Shown here: in pieces, positions 25,676 to 35,578 of the stretch
How the letters are laid out: each line of letters starts with the position of its first letter
Numbering within the stretch: the first letter of the stretch is position 1
Assembly (NCBI GenBank): GCA_024244665.1
Contig: JAAEOI010000654.1
Coordinates: forward strand, 1 to 64,000
Source of the DNA: Bacteroidota bacterium
GTDB lineage: Bacteria; Bacteroidota; Bacteroidia; Bacteroidales; GCA-2748055
DNA length: 64,000 nucleotides
Direction: 5' to 3'
Position numbers and translations under genes: made by a program
The notes under the pieces: model-generated
The model's database searches: none
The model's input: only the letters and a program-made list of their open reading frames with translations
Told to the model about the DNA's origin: nothing

Positions 25676-28048
25676 ATGTTCAAGAACCTCATCAAAACCG
25701 CTTTTCGAAACATCTCCCACAAGTTTGGATACAGCTTTCTGAATATCCTGGGTATGACCCTGGGTATCACCAGTGCACTCTTCCTTATATTATATGTGTC
25801 GGATGAGTTGAGTTTTGACCGTTACCATGAACATGGCGACCGGATTGTCCGGGTGCAGTCACACATCACCGAAACCGATGATGAATTCACCTGGATCGTG
25901 GCGCAGATCCCCTTTGCCCCTCAGGTCATGGAAGACTATGCGGAGGTGGAGAGTTATACACGCCTGTTCAATTTCCAGCGTGCGCTGTTTATGAATGGCG
26001 ATGTGGAGTTTACCGAAGAGGATGTGATGTATGCCGACTCCACCTTCTTCGACATTTTCACCTACAAAGCTATGGAGGGAAGTACCTCAGAGGCACTGGA
26101 CCTCCCCAATTCCATTGTGCTCACCGAGACGATGGCCGGGCGCTATTTTGGCGGTGAGAATGCCCTGGGAGAAACACTGAAAGTGGGAGAAGAGGTATAC
26201 ACGGTTACCGCCGTAATCGAGGATGTACCCCGCAACTCACATGTGCTTTTCGACGGACTGGTCTCCCGGAACAGCCTGCCTCAGCAGATGGGCAGCTGGG
26301 GCAATTTCGGGGTCTTCACCTACCTGCTTCTGCATGAGGGAGAGGATGCTGTCCGGTTCCAGGATAAGCTGAAAGAGATGTATGGCCTCTACATGGCAAC
26401 CATCTTTGAGAGCATGGGGATCACCATTGAGTATGAACTGATGAAACTCACCGACATCCATCTCCACTCGGAAAGTGGCATGGAACCACAACCCACAGGA
26501 AGCATCCAGTACGTTGTTATTTTCAGCATAGTGGCCTTTTTCCTGATCCTGATTGCCACGCTGAACTACATCAACCTGGCCACAGCCCGTTCGGCAAAGC
26601 GGGCCAGGGAGATCAGCCTGCGAAAGGTGATCGGATCGGGCAGGCGCCTGCTTATCACCCAGTTTCTAACAGAATCGACCATGCTCACCTTCTTCTCCCT
26701 GCTGCTGAGCATCGGGCTTCTGATCATACTGCTGCCCCAGCTCAATATGCTCTCAGGTAAAGATTTTTCCCTTGAAGTGCTGGGCAGGCCTGTAGCGATT
26801 TTCAGTCTTGTGGGGATTATGATCCTTGTGGGGATTCTGGGTGGGGCATACCCTGCCCTCTACCTCTCGAGGTTCTCACCGGTGGTGGTGATAAAGGGAG
26901 TATCCCAGTCAGGCTCCTCAAGGGGCATCTTCAGAAAGGTACTTACGGTGATCCAGTTTACCATTTCGGGAGTGATGATCGCCTGCACATTGGTGGTGAT
27001 GAGCCAGATCGAATACATGCAGAACAAGGATCAGGGTTGGGATATGGAAGGGGTGATCACCCTTCTGCTGCCAGACAATGAACCCGCCACAAAAATGCGC
27101 CTGCTTAAAGAACAATTGCTGGAAAATCCCCAAATTGAGTCGGCCGGGCTCACAAATACAAGGATAGGCAATGGTTCAGCTAAAGTTATTTTCAGTGTGG
27201 AGACCTCCAACGGGATGGACGAGCGGGGAGTAAATTTCGTTACGGTGGACCATGACTTCGTGGAGACCATGGAGATAGAGATGGCTGAAGGGAGAGATTT
27301 CTCCCATGAGTTCATCGGCGACACCCTGACCGGTGTTGTGGTTAACGAGACTCTTGCTCAAAGATTTAACTGGGACGAACCCATTGGTAAGAGGGTTCAG
27401 CTGGGAGACGGAGGTCAGGTCATGGGCAGGGTAATTGGTGTAATGAAAGATTACCACCAGACCGGCATGTACAACGAAGTGGAATCCCTTTTAATGATTT
27501 ACCGTCTTGATGCCAACATCATATATGCGAAAGTGGCAGGAGATGAACCTGAAGCCTCACTGGCTTTTATACAGGAGAAGTGGGAAGAGATTTTCCCTGG
27601 AAAACCCTTTGAGTACACATTTTTAGCGGACGATTTCAGGGAGCAGTTCAGTAACGACCGAAACCGGAGAACCGTTTTTGCAGGATTCACCTTGCTGACC
27701 ATATTCATTGCCTGCCTGGGACTGTTCGGACTGGCATCCTATACCACCGAGCGACGGACCCGGGAGATTGGGATCCGCAAGGTATTCGGGGCAAGCATAC
27801 CCAGGGTTTTGAAGTTGATCACCACCGAGTTCCTGATTCTGATATTGGTCTCCTTTGCCCTCTCAGTACCTGCTGTGTGGTTCCTCATGTCCGACTGGCT
27901 GCAAAACTACGTATACAGGATCGATATGGGTCCCCTGGTTTTCCTCTGGACCATCATGCTGATCCTGGTTCCGACGGCGCTCACTATCAGCTATCAGTCC
28001 TACAGGGCAGCCACCGCCAATCCGGCCGATTCCATGCGGGTGGAGTGA
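25676..28048 (+). CDS. MacB/FtsX-type ABC transporter permease (third)
   Basis: A 790-residue permease built like the two at 7441-12369: N-terminal helix (about 22-42), MacB_PCD-type periplasmic domain, FtsX block (about 275-430), second periplasmic domain and second FtsX block (about 670-785, with ERRTREIGIRKVFGAS). The sequence is clearly more distant from the tandem pair than they are from each other. No ATPase or membrane-fusion gene is adjacent. Substrate unknown. Confidence 0.87.
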   Translation: MFKNLIKTAFRNISHKFGYSFLNILGMTLGITSALFLILYVSDELSFDRYHEHGDRIVRVQSHITETDDEFTWIVAQIPFAPQVMEDYAEVESYTRLFNFQRALFMNGDVEFTEEDVMYADSTFFDIFTYKAMEGSTSEALDLPNSIVLTETMAGRYFGGENALGETLKVGEEVYTVTAVIEDVPRNSHVLFDGLVSRNSLPQQMGSWGNFGVFTYLLLHEGEDAVRFQDKLKEMYGLYMATIFESMGITIEYELMKLTDIHLHSESGMEPQPTGSIQYVVIFSIVAFFLILIATLNYINLATARSAKRAREISLRKVIGSGRRLLITQFLTESTMLTFFSLLLSIGLLIILLPQLNMLSGKDFSLEVLGRPVAIFSLVGIMILVGILGGAYPALYLSRFSPVVVIKGVSQSGSSRGIFRKVLTVIQFTISGVMIACTLVVMSQIEYMQNKDQGWDMEGVITLLLPDNEPATKMRLLKEQLLENPQIESAGLTNTRIGNGSAKVIFSVETSNGMDERGVNFVTVDHDFVETMEIEMAEGRDFSHEFIGDTLTGVVVNETLAQRFNWDEPIGKRVQLGDGGQVMGRVIGVMKDYHQTGMYNEVESLLMIYRLDANIIYAKVAGDEPEASLAFIQEKWEEIFPGKPFEYTFLADDFREQFSNDRNRRTVFAGFTLLTIFIACLGLFGLASYTTERRTREIGIRKVFGASIPRVLKLITTEFLILILVSFALSVPAVWFLMSDWLQNYVYRIDMGPLVFLWTIMLILVPTALTISYQSYRAATANPADSMRVE

Positions 28049-28054
28049 TGATCA

Positions 28055-28240
28055 TCAGGCTTGATAAATAAGCTTTGGGTCAATCCCCTTTAACATTCGC
28101 TTATCCAGTGTCCATAAAAGGTGATTCCCCTCGCTTACCGATTTAATGATGATGGCTTCCAGCAGTGACCGGATATTCTTATTGAATGGTTCCTTCTGCT
28201 TGAGAAACTCTATCCAGACCGAAGTATCAATCAATATCAT
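28055..28240 (-). pseudogene. collapsed VapC (PIN-domain) toxin remnant
   Basis: A 61-codon frame that starts exactly like a PIN toxin (MILIDTSVWIEFLK, with the first catalytic Asp) and ends like one (IIIKS...WTLDKRM). VapC proteins are about 130 residues. Here the middle, with the second and third acidic active-site residues, is missing, and the two ends are joined in frame near residues 29-30. The product could not form the four-acid PIN site. It overlaps the antitoxin gene by 4 bases, the normal coupling of vapBC operons. Confidence 0.78.
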
Positions 28241-28452
28241 ATTCTGTTATTCAGGTTTCTGATTTGCTCTGCAGAAAAACCATCCTGAAACTGAACCGGG
28301 TTTTTGCTCAGCCTGTCATTCAGGTTTTCAATACGTTTTGCATACAACCAGTCATTTAATGCTTTAATCAGACTGTCTGTGATATTTTTACCTTCAGTAT
28401 ACTTACGCACATCATTGATTATCTCATCGGGAATAATGGCTGTTACTTTCAT
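28237..28452 (-). CDS. vapB: VapB-like ribbon-helix-helix antitoxin
   Basis: A 71-residue protein with an N-terminal ribbon-helix-helix DNA-binding segment (VTAIIPDEIINDVRKYTEGKN, about 3-23, then a second helix) and a charged C-terminal tail for toxin binding (LSKNPVQFQDGFSAEQIRNL). It is intact even though its toxin partner is deleted internally. It is followed by the toxin remnant with a 4-base overlap and preceded by an operator of TATACGAT boxes, so it can still repress itself. Confidence 0.8.
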   Translation of the reverse strand: MKVTAIIPDEIINDVRKYTEGKNITDSLIKALNDWLYAKRIENLNDRLSKNPVQFQDGFSAEQIRNLNNRI

Positions 28453-28454
28453 AT

Positions 28455-28501
28455 TATACGATATTAATATACTCCATATAGATCGTATACAAATATACGA
28501 T
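28455..28501 (-). promoter_or_regulatory. vapB operator and promoter
   Basis: Three TATACGAT boxes: 28455-28462, an inverted copy at 28482-28489 (ATCGTATA) and 28494-28501. The first two form an inverted repeat. The minus-strand -7 element TATATTTG (28490-28497) is nested between the second and third boxes and overlaps the third, with TTGAC at the -33 region (28516-28520). This is the arrangement expected for self-repression by an RHH antitoxin. Confidence 0.65.
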
Positions 28502-28574
28502 AACTAATATACCAAGTCAACTGCCGCTATGATATACCTTAATGTGACCGGATAATATTAATCGTATGTTTTTC

Positions 28575-28582
28575 TAAATTTG
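28575..28582 (+). promoter_or_regulatory. -7 element of the cupin gene
   Basis: TAAATTTG matches TAnnTTTG and lies 33 bases before the ATG at 28616. It would place the transcription start downstream of a TTG at 28580, which argues against using that upstream codon as the gene start. Confidence 0.5.
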
Positions 28583-28615
28583 TTACCTCATATTAGATAT
28601 CAAAACAATGTAGCA

Positions 28616-28990
28616 ATGAAAAGATCCAGTAAAACAGCCATCCTTGCCGGAACGGTAGAGTGGGAACAACTTGGCCCCGGGCTCTCACGGCAGATCCTGG
28701 GATGGGACAACCAGATCATGATGGTTAAGGTGAAATTTGAAAAAGGCGCAGTGGGCAGTCCCCACTCACACTTTCATACTCAGACTACCTTCTGTCACAG
28801 TGGAAGATTTGAGTTCACAATTGATGGAGAAATACATGTGATTCAGGCAGGTGATGGTCTCTACATTGCACCCAACCTGCTCCACGGTGCGGTATGCCTC
28901 GAACCTGGCGTGGTGCTGGATGTATTCAGCCCGGTTCGTGAGGACTTCCTGGACGGATCTTTACCCTCATATCTGGCCGGCAAGGATTAA
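28616..28990 (+). CDS. KdgF-like cupin
   Basis: A 124-residue single-domain cupin. Metal-site residues appear in PHSHFHTQ (the His-x-His pair and the Gln) and in NLLHGAV, and the ending VLDVFSPVREDFL is characteristic of KdgF, which opens the unsaturated uronate ring in pectin and alginate breakdown. No other uronate genes are in the window, so the substrate is uncertain. Start chosen at the ATG behind the TAnnTTTG element. It converges with fbp with only ten bases between stops. Confidence 0.78.
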   Translation: MKRSSKTAILAGTVEWEQLGPGLSRQILGWDNQIMMVKVKFEKGAVGSPHSHFHTQTTFCHSGRFEFTIDGEIHVIQAGDGLYIAPNLLHGAVCLEPGVVLDVFSPVREDFLDGSLPSYLAGKD

Positions 28991-29000
28991 TCTCCTCTTC

Positions 29001-30020
29001 TCAGCTGTTCAGTTGCATATATTTCTCTGCCCGCTGAACCATGTGGGTTGAACCCACAAAGAAGGGAACCCGCTGGTGTATGGATAGGGGTTGAATTTCC
29101 ATGATTCGCTTCCCCATCCCGTTGGTGGCCATTCCCCCGGACTGCTCTGCCAGAAAGGCAATGGGATTACACTCATAGGTGAGCCGGAGTTTTCCTTCAG
29201 GGTAAGCATTGGATTGGGGATAGAAATAGATTCCGCCTTTCAGCATGTTCCTGTGGAAGTCAGAGACCAGTGATCCAATGTACCTTGATGTGTAAGGTCT
29301 GTTTGTGGGCGGATCTATCTCCTGACAATACTTAATGTATTGCTTAACACCCGCAGGGAATTTCAGGTAGTTGCCCTCATTAATCGAATAGGTGTTTCCA
29401 TGTTTAGGAGTCTTAATGTCACGATGCGACAGGAAGAACTCACCTATGGATGGATCATAGGTAAAGCCGGTCACTCCGAGTCCCGTAGTATAAACAAGCA
29501 TGGTGGATGAGCCATACAGCACATACCCGGCCGCCACCTGTTCTGTTCCGGGCTGAAGAAAGTCCTTCTCAGTGGAGGATGAACCGACTTCCGATATCCG
29601 GCGGTAAATGGAAAAGATGGTCCCAATGGATACATTCACATCAATATTGGATGATCCGTCCAGGGGATCCATGCATACAATATATTTACCCTCCTTTGAG
29701 AGATCACTTTCAAATGAAACCACATCCTTCTCCTCCTCTGTAGCCAGTCCGGCCACTTCTATACTGGATCCCAGTATCATTTTAAACTGGTCGTTGGCAA
29801 ACTCATCTAGCTTTTTAACCTGCTCCCCCTGAATATTCTCGGCACCCGTCTCCCCGAGTATATCTGCCAGTCCGGCCATGCTTACCTCCCTGTTCACAAT
29901 CCTGGCAGCGATAACTATGTGACTCAATAAACGGGTCAGATCGCCTGTTGCATAGGGAAATGCATTTTGTTGCTGAACAATGAACTCATTCATTGTAAGT
30001 GCCCTGAATTTCTTGCTCAT
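29001..30020 (-). CDS. fbp: fructose-1,6-bisphosphatase, class I
   Basis: A 339-residue class I FBPase, the gluconeogenic step from fructose 1,6-bisphosphate to fructose 6-phosphate. The metal-binding [12 protein letters not shown] motif is at about 117-128, GATEEEKD-like [11 protein letters not shown] at about 90-100, and the C-terminal [13 protein letters not shown] with AEQSGG closes the active site. Length and motifs are standard. It is divergent from mfd and convergent with the cupin gene. Gluconeogenesis fits with growth on lactate (inference). Confidence 0.95.
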   Translation of the reverse strand: MSKKFRALTMNEFIVQQQNAFPYATGDLTRLLSHIVIAARIVNREVSMAGLADILGETGAENIQGEQVKKLDEFANDQFKMILGSSIEVAGLATEEEKDVVSFESDLSKEGKYIVCMDPLDGSSNIDVNVSIGTIFSIYRRISEVGSSSTEKDFLQPGTEQVAAGYVLYGSSTMLVYTTGLGVTGFTYDPSIGEFFLSHRDIKTPKHGNTYSINEGNYLKFPAGVKQYIKYCQEIDPPTNRPYTSRYIGSLVSDFHRNMLKGGIYFYPQSNAYPEGKLRLTYECNPIAFLAEQSGGMATNGMGKRIMEIQPLSIHQRVPFFVGSTHMVQRAEKYMQLNS

Positions 30021-30140
30021 AATGGATCTGTTATAAAGTTGAAATTTACTAATAAATTGGCATTTGTTATTAAAATCTCTTCATCTCCTTAAACAGGTCC
30101 GGGGTGGCAATACAGTTAGCTCCATATGGCTCTTTTTTAC

Positions 30141-30148
30141 TAAGTTTG
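30141..30148 (+). promoter_or_regulatory. -7 element of mfd
   Basis: TAAGTTTG matches TAnnTTTG and ends 15 bases before the ATG at 30164. It lies downstream of a possible GTG start at 30104, so it favours the later ATG. Confidence 0.45.
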
Positions 30149-30163
30149 CCCACGCAAAAGATC

Positions 30164-33100
30164 ATGATTACAAATCCATATCCATCCCATCCGCATTTAC
30201 AGGGGCTGACTGTACAGCTCAGGGAAGAGAAATGCAAGGTCCAGTACCTGGACGGATTGACCGGATCGGCCCGCTCGGCCATGATCCAGGCCTGCCTGGA
30301 AGAACTTAAAGGGCCCCACCTGATGATCTTCAGTGACAAGGAGGAGGCGGCCTATTTCTATACCGACCTGGTGACCCTGGAGGGAACACCGGACCGCACT
30401 CTCTTTTTCCCTTCATCCTATAAGCGCTCGGTACAGTACCAGCAGACCGATGAAGCCAACATCATCACCAGGACCCAAACACTGAGAAGGCTCTCGGAGC
30501 GAAGGGTGGCCAGCTTCATCATCACCTATGCCGAGGCACTGGTGGAATCGGTGGTAACCAAAAAACAGCTGGGGAAGACCACCCTGGAGGTCAGGCAGGG
30601 GGAGAAAATCGACATGGCCTTTCTGGAGGAGATTTTGCAGACCTACGATTTTCAACTGGTCGATTTTGTATATGAACCGGGACAGTACTCCATCCGCGGG
30701 GGGATCGTGGATGTATTCTCCTACGCATCCTCACATCCCTGCCGTATCGACTTTTTCGATGATGAGGTGGACTCCATCCGGATCTTCGATACCGATTCAC
30801 AGCGCTCACTGGAGACGGTGAAAAAGGTGAACATCATTCCCAACATCCAGTGGGAGAATGAGATGGGTGAGAAGCGTATCTCTTTCCTCGACTATATCCC
30901 GTCGGGGACAACACTCTGGCTGGATAATCCCGGCCTCATCACAGACCAGGTCCAGTCGCTTTATGACAAGACCGAATTTGATGCAGAGGATGAACGCCCC
31001 ATCAACAAGGCGCGTTTCCTGATCCCGGGAACTGTGATCGGTGAACAGATGGAGCAATTCAGACAGGTGGTATTCGGAGTGCACCTCAGACAGTCTGACG
31101 AGCAAACCTGGCAGTTCAGCACAGCCCCCCAGCCCGCATTTAACAAAAATTTCGAGCTGCTGGTTTCAACCATGAAGGAGCAGTCAGCCGAAGGATTCAC
31201 CAACTTCATCCTCTCCGAAAATGAGAAGCAGCTTGAGCGGCTGAGGGCTATTTTCTCGGAGATCGACCCTGAACTACAATACGAAGCGGTCTGCCAGACC
31301 ATCCATGAAGGCTTCTCCGACCATGACCTGAAAAGCGCATTCTACACAGACCACCAGATCTTCGAACGTTACCACAAGTTCAGGTTCCACGACCGCTTTA
31401 GCCGGAAGGAGTCGGTGTCGGCCAAGGAGCTGATCGGCCTCAATCCGGGCGACTATGTCGTGCATGTGGACCATGGTATCGGAATTTTCGGCGGACTGGA
31501 GAAAATTGATGTGAACGGGAAGATGCAGGAAGCCATCAAACTGGTCTACAAAGATAAGGATGTGCTTTATGTGAACATCCACTCTCTTCACCGCATCTCC
31601 AAGTACAAGGGAAAGGATACCGGGCCTCCCAAAATATACAAACTGGGTACCGGTGCCTGGCAGAAACTGAAGAACAACACCAAGAAGAAGGTACAGGATA
31701 TTGCCCGGGAGCTGATCCTGCTCTATGCAAAGAGGAAGGACCAGGAGGGATTTGCATTTTCGGCCGATACCTACCTTCAGCAGGAGCTGGAGTCCTCCTT
31801 TATATATGAGGACACCCCCGACCAGTTGAAAGCCACTTCCGATGTGAAGGCAGGCATGGAGGCCAGGTTTCCCATGGACCGGCTGGTATGCGGGGATGTG
31901 GGTTTCGGGAAGACAGAGGTGGCCATCCGTGCCGCATTTAAAGCGGTCACCGACAGCAAACAAGTGGCAGTACTGGTCCCCACCACCGTTCTGGCCTTTC
32001 AGCACTTCAATACCTTCAGGGATCGGCTGAAGGACTATCCGTGTACCGTTGATTATGTGAGCAGATTCAGGACCGCCGGGGAGCAGAGGGCAATCAGAGA
32101 CAAACTGAAAGAGGGAAAGATCGATATCCTGATTGGCACCCACAAGCTGGTGGGCAAGGAGATTGAGTTTAGGGACCTGGGATTGCTGATCATCGACGAG
32201 GAGCAGAAATTCGGGGTGAGTGTTAAGGAGAAGCTGAAGCAGATGAAGCTGAACGTGGATACCCTTACCCTCACCGCCACACCCATTCCCCGCACCCTGC
32301 AGTTTTCGCTGATGGGATCCAGGGACCTTTCCATCATCAACACCCCACCGCCCAACCGCCACCCGATCATCACAGAGCTTCACCCCTTCAATGAAGAGAT
32401 CATCAGGGAGGCGATCGAATACGAGGTAAGCCGGGGCGGACAGGTATTCCTGATCCATAACCGGGTGCAGAACATCATGGAGATTAAGGAGATTGTCGAC
32501 CGGGTCAATCCGGGTGTACGATCGGTAGTTGCCCATGGCCAGATGGAAGGGAAAAATCTGGAATCGGTGATGCTGGATTTTATGCAGGGTGACTTCGATG
32601 TGCTCATCGCCACCACAATTGTTGAATCGGGACTGGATATTCCCAATGCCAATACAATAATTATCAACAACGGACACCAGTTCGGATTGAGTGACCTGCA
32701 CCAGCTGAGGGGAAGGGTTGGCAGGTCTAATAAAAAGGCCTTCTGCTACATCTTTGCCCCGCCCATTACCCTGCTCTCACCCGAGGCCAGGAGAAGGCTT
32801 AAAGCGGTGGAGGAGTTCTCCGCCCTTGGAAGTGGTTTTAACATCGCATTACAAGACCTGGATATCAGGGGTGCGGGAAACCTGCTGGGCGGCGAACAGA
32901 GCGGTTTTATTGCCGATATCGGCTTCGAGACCTATAACCGGATCCTCAACGAAGCGATCCTGGAGCTGAAAGAATCCGAATTCAGCGGATTGTACGACAA
33001 ACCCTCCGAAGAGCAGCCAGAGCAGACCATTTATACACCTGATTGTCATATCGATACTGACCTGGAGCTCCTCTTTCCGGACCACTATGTATCCAACATC

Positions 33101-33523
33101 AGCGAAAGGGTGGAACTCTATCGTAAACTGGATGCAATCGGGGACCGGGAATCGCTTCTGGTATTCCGGGAGATGCTGACTGACCGCTTTGGTCCGCTGC
33201 CCTCTCCATCGGAGGATTTATTGAAGGTGGTGGAGCTCCGATGGGTAGCCCGGCAGATGGGTGTTGAAAAAATAATCTTGAAAAAGAACATCCTGATCAC
33301 GTATTTTGTAGGCAATCCTGATTCACCATTCTACCGCTCAAAAAGGTTCAAAGAGGTGATCGGGAACATCCAGGCTCACCCGCGGATCTTCAAAATGAGA
33401 GAAGACCAGGAAAAACTGAGCCTGAGAAGCGACCAGGTGGGTTCCATAAGTGAAGCCTGCATGATCCTTCGGAAACTGGGCAATGATAATACAGATGAAC
33501 CTTATACTCGACCTGGGGAATAG
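30164..33523 (+). CDS. mfd: transcription-repair coupling factor
   Basis: Mfd removes RNA polymerase stalled at DNA damage and recruits UvrA. From the ATG at 30164 it has 1119 residues; a GTG at 30104 would add 20. The order is normal: UvrB-like N-terminal domains (to about 330), an RNA polymerase-interacting CarD-like domain (LNPGDYVVHVDHGIGIFGG, about 443-461), the helicase core with Walker A CGDVGFGKTE and DEEQ box (IIDEEQKFG), the LTATPIPRTLQFS motif and a C-terminal TRCF domain. The end overlaps coaX by 29 bases, so the two are probably co-transcribed. Confidence 0.93.
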   Translation: MITNPYPSHPHLQGLTVQLREEKCKVQYLDGLTGSARSAMIQACLEELKGPHLMIFSDKEEAAYFYTDLVTLEGTPDRTLFFPSSYKRSVQYQQTDEANIITRTQTLRRLSERRVASFIITYAEALVESVVTKKQLGKTTLEVRQGEKIDMAFLEEILQTYDFQLVDFVYEPGQYSIRGGIVDVFSYASSHPCRIDFFDDEVDSIRIFDTDSQRSLETVKKVNIIPNIQWENEMGEKRISFLDYIPSGTTLWLDNPGLITDQVQSLYDKTEFDAEDERPINKARFLIPGTVIGEQMEQFRQVVFGVHLRQSDEQTWQFSTAPQPAFNKNFELLVSTMKEQSAEGFTNFILSENEKQLERLRAIFSEIDPELQYEAVCQTIHEGFSDHDLKSAFYTDHQIFERYHKFRFHDRFSRKESVSAKELIGLNPGDYVVHVDHGIGIFGGLEKIDVNGKMQEAIKLVYKDKDVLYVNIHSLHRISKYKGKDTGPPKIYKLGTGAWQKLKNNTKKKVQDIARELILLYAKRKDQEGFAFSADTYLQQELESSFIYEDTPDQLKATSDVKAGMEARFPMDRLVCGDVGFGKTEVAIRAAFKAVTDSKQVAVLVPTTVLAFQHFNTFRDRLKDYPCTVDYVSRFRTAGEQRAIRDKLKEGKIDILIGTHKLVGKEIEFRDLGLLIIDEEQKFGVSVKEKLKQMKLNVDTLTLTATPIPRTLQFSLMGSRDLSIINTPPPNRHPIITELHPFNEEIIREAIEYEVSRGGQVFLIHNRVQNIMEIKEIVDRVNPGVRSVVAHGQMEGKNLESVMLDFMQGDFDVLIATTIVESGLDIPNANTIIINNGHQFGLSDLHQLRGRVGRSNKKAFCYIFAPPITLLSPEARRRLKAVEEFSALGSGFNIALQDLDIRGAGNLLGGEQSGFIADIGFETYNRILNEAILELKESEFSGLYDKPSEEQPEQTIYTPDCHIDTDLELLFPDHYVSNISERVELYRKLDAIGDRESLLVFREMLTDRFGPLPSPSEDLLKVVELRWVARQMGVEKIILKKNILITYFVGNPDSPFYRSKRFKEVIGNIQAHPRIFKMREDQEKLSLRSDQVGSISEACMILRKLGNDNTDEPYTRPGE

Positions 33524-34235
33524 TTATGGCAAGATTGCGGTCTGCCATGGAACCGATGTAATAGAATCTGCGGTGTATGAGAAGGTCACCAGCCGGGAAA
33601 TCGCATATTTTCATACCCGTTACAAAGAATTAAAAGGTGTGATTATCTCCTCGGTTGTGAATGACTCCAGGGAGATGATCGATTACCTTGGAAGCCTCTT
33701 CAGCAGCTGCATAGAGCTTGATCACAACACACCCATCCCACTGGTAAACCGCTACCGCACACCAGACACACTGGGGTACGACCGGATCGCAGCGGCTGTA
33801 GGCGCATATACGATCTGCCCATTAAAAAACGTTCTGGTGATAGATGCCGGTACGGCCATCACCTACGATCTGGTAACAGCCGGGGGTGAATACCTGGGGG
33901 GAAATATCTCACCGGGACTGGAAATAAGGTTCAAATCCCTGAACAGGTACACCAATCGTCTACCTCTCCTGGAGCGACCTGAAGAGAAGCCACCACTGCT
34001 GGGTGGCAGTACAAAAGAGGCCATTCAGGCCGGCATTGTAAACGGAATCGCGTTCGAACTGGATGGATTCATAGGGGCTATGTCCCTTGACCATCCTGAT
34101 TTGCAGGTGATTTTAACCGGCGGAGATGCAAATTACTTTGAGGGCAAATTAAAAAGTAGCATCTTTGTGGACTTAAATCTGAACCTGATCGGACTTAACA
34201 GAATACTGGAACACAATGCACTTGAGGAGATATAG
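33495..34235 (+). CDS. coaX: type III pantothenate kinase
   Basis: CoaX phosphorylates pantothenate, the first step of coenzyme A synthesis, and is an ASKHA-fold enzyme that needs a monovalent cation. From MNLILDLGNSYGK it has 246 residues; an ATG at 33483 would add four. Motifs: LDLGNSYGKIAV (4-15), TPDTLGYDRIAAAVGA (about 89-104), VIDAGTAITYDLV (about 116-128) and GGNISPGLEIR. It overlaps mfd at the start and the outer-membrane protein gene by 20 bases at the end. Confidence 0.93.
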   Translation: MNLILDLGNSYGKIAVCHGTDVIESAVYEKVTSREIAYFHTRYKELKGVIISSVVNDSREMIDYLGSLFSSCIELDHNTPIPLVNRYRTPDTLGYDRIAAAVGAYTICPLKNVLVIDAGTAITYDLVTAGGEYLGGNISPGLEIRFKSLNRYTNRLPLLERPEEKPPLLGGSTKEAIQAGIVNGIAFELDGFIGAMSLDHPDLQVILTGGDANYFEGKLKSSIFVDLNLNLIGLNRILEHNALEEI

Positions 34236-35556
34236 CTTATTAATTATTGCAGTAGTTACCCTGATTCCCCTATACAGCCAGTTCAACACCTATTCACCCT
34301 ACACACGTTTTGGGTTGGGCGACCTGTCAAAACAGGGATTTGGTCAGAACCAGGCAATGGGAGGGACGGGACTGGCCATCCATGAGGGAAACCGAATCAA
34401 CTACCTGAACCCGGCTGCATCTTCAGCACTGGACAGCACCTCCGTCTACTTCGATTTTGGAGCCAACGCTTTTTTCAATCAGTACCTTACCGAGGGCGAT
34501 GATATTTCTGACATGTCCAATTCCTGGTGGAACATGAACCTTCACCATGTGGCATTCGCTTCTTCCATGGGAAAGAACCTGGGATTTTCAGCAGGGATTG
34601 TGCCTTACAGCAGTATCGGTTACAGCATCAAGCAGGAGTACAATGACTATATGAACGGCAATGCCATGGATACCTATTATTCTGGCGATGGCGGAATCAT
34701 GAACTTCTACCTTGGTACTTCCGTGAAATTGTTTGATCGGGTTGCGGTTGGGGTCACCATGAACTACCTGATGGGGAAACTCACCAGGAACCGCCAGGTG
34801 GAATTTCCAATGAACAGTAGCTATTCTGATGCCTCTTCTGAGGAGCGTTTAGATATCAGGAAACCGGTTTTCAGTTTCGGAATGCAGTATAAAGAGGTAA
34901 TTAGTGAAAAATTCTTCCTTTCACTGGGGGCTACATACGATCTGGCCACTGATGTCAATACAGAGCATCAATACGAGTTGATTAACTCCATCTATCCTTA
35001 TGAGGATATTGACCTGGACTCTGTAACCACCATTACCCCGGCCTATGTTTTGGAGTCAGATACAGTAATGGGATCTTTTACCCTTCCACAGAAGATCGGG
35101 GTCGGTATTGCCATTGGGATTCCTGACAAACTGATTGTGACGGGAGACTATTACAGGCAGGATTGGGCCGGTGCTCTCTCCGGCAACGGCTATAAGACAG
35201 CACCTGCCAGCTCTTTCCATTTCGGAACCGAGTACACCCCTGACAAAGAGGCTATCAGGGGTTATCATAAACTGGCCACATACCGCCTTGGGGCTTATTA
35301 TTCCAACAGCTACCTTTCAGTTCTGAAGGGTGGTTCGCAGCCAGGTGATTCAGATGGATTTTACCAGTTGAACGACTATGGCATAACTTTTGGACTAGGA
35401 TTACCGGTAAGGACCTTAAGATCGAGCATTAATGTGGCTTTCACAGCGGGTACAAGAGGTGCCACTGAGTACAATTTAGTCAAAGAAAATTATGGAATTA
35501 TCACATTTAATGTAACTTTGCACGATCTTTGGTTCAGGAAACGAAGATTTGATTAA
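34216..35556 (+). CDS. FadL/OmpP1-like outer-membrane barrel protein
   Basis: A 446-residue protein with a signal peptide (cleavage near PLYSQ, 22) and an N-terminal region, FNTYSPYTRFGLGDL and AMGGTGLAI, typical of Bacteroidota outer-membrane proteins of the OmpP1/FadL/PorV type, followed by many amphipathic strands and an end LHDLWFRKRRFD. Its ligand is not known. The 20-base overlap with coaX and the overlap region with the next gene put it in one transcript with mfd and coaX. Confidence 0.75.
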   Translation: MHLRRYSLLIIAVVTLIPLYSQFNTYSPYTRFGLGDLSKQGFGQNQAMGGTGLAIHEGNRINYLNPAASSALDSTSVYFDFGANAFFNQYLTEGDDISDMSNSWWNMNLHHVAFASSMGKNLGFSAGIVPYSSIGYSIKQEYNDYMNGNAMDTYYSGDGGIMNFYLGTSVKLFDRVAVGVTMNYLMGKLTRNRQVEFPMNSSYSDASSEERLDIRKPVFSFGMQYKEVISEKFFLSLGATYDLATDVNTEHQYELINSIYPYEDIDLDSVTTITPAYVLESDTVMGSFTLPQKIGVGIAIGIPDKLIVTGDYYRQDWAGALSGNGYKTAPASSFHFGTEYTPDKEAIRGYHKLATYRLGAYYSNSYLSVLKGGSQPGDSDGFYQLNDYGITFGLGLPVRTLRSSINVAFTAGTRGATEYNLVKENYGIITFNVTLHDLWFRKRRFD

Positions 35557-35578
35557 AACGGTAATAATTTCTACTTGT

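Noticed and set aside
31274..32701. Long open frame of 475 codons on the minus strand
   Set aside because: Wholly antisense to the helicase part of mfd, which carries all its motifs. The opposite frame is a codon-bias shadow.
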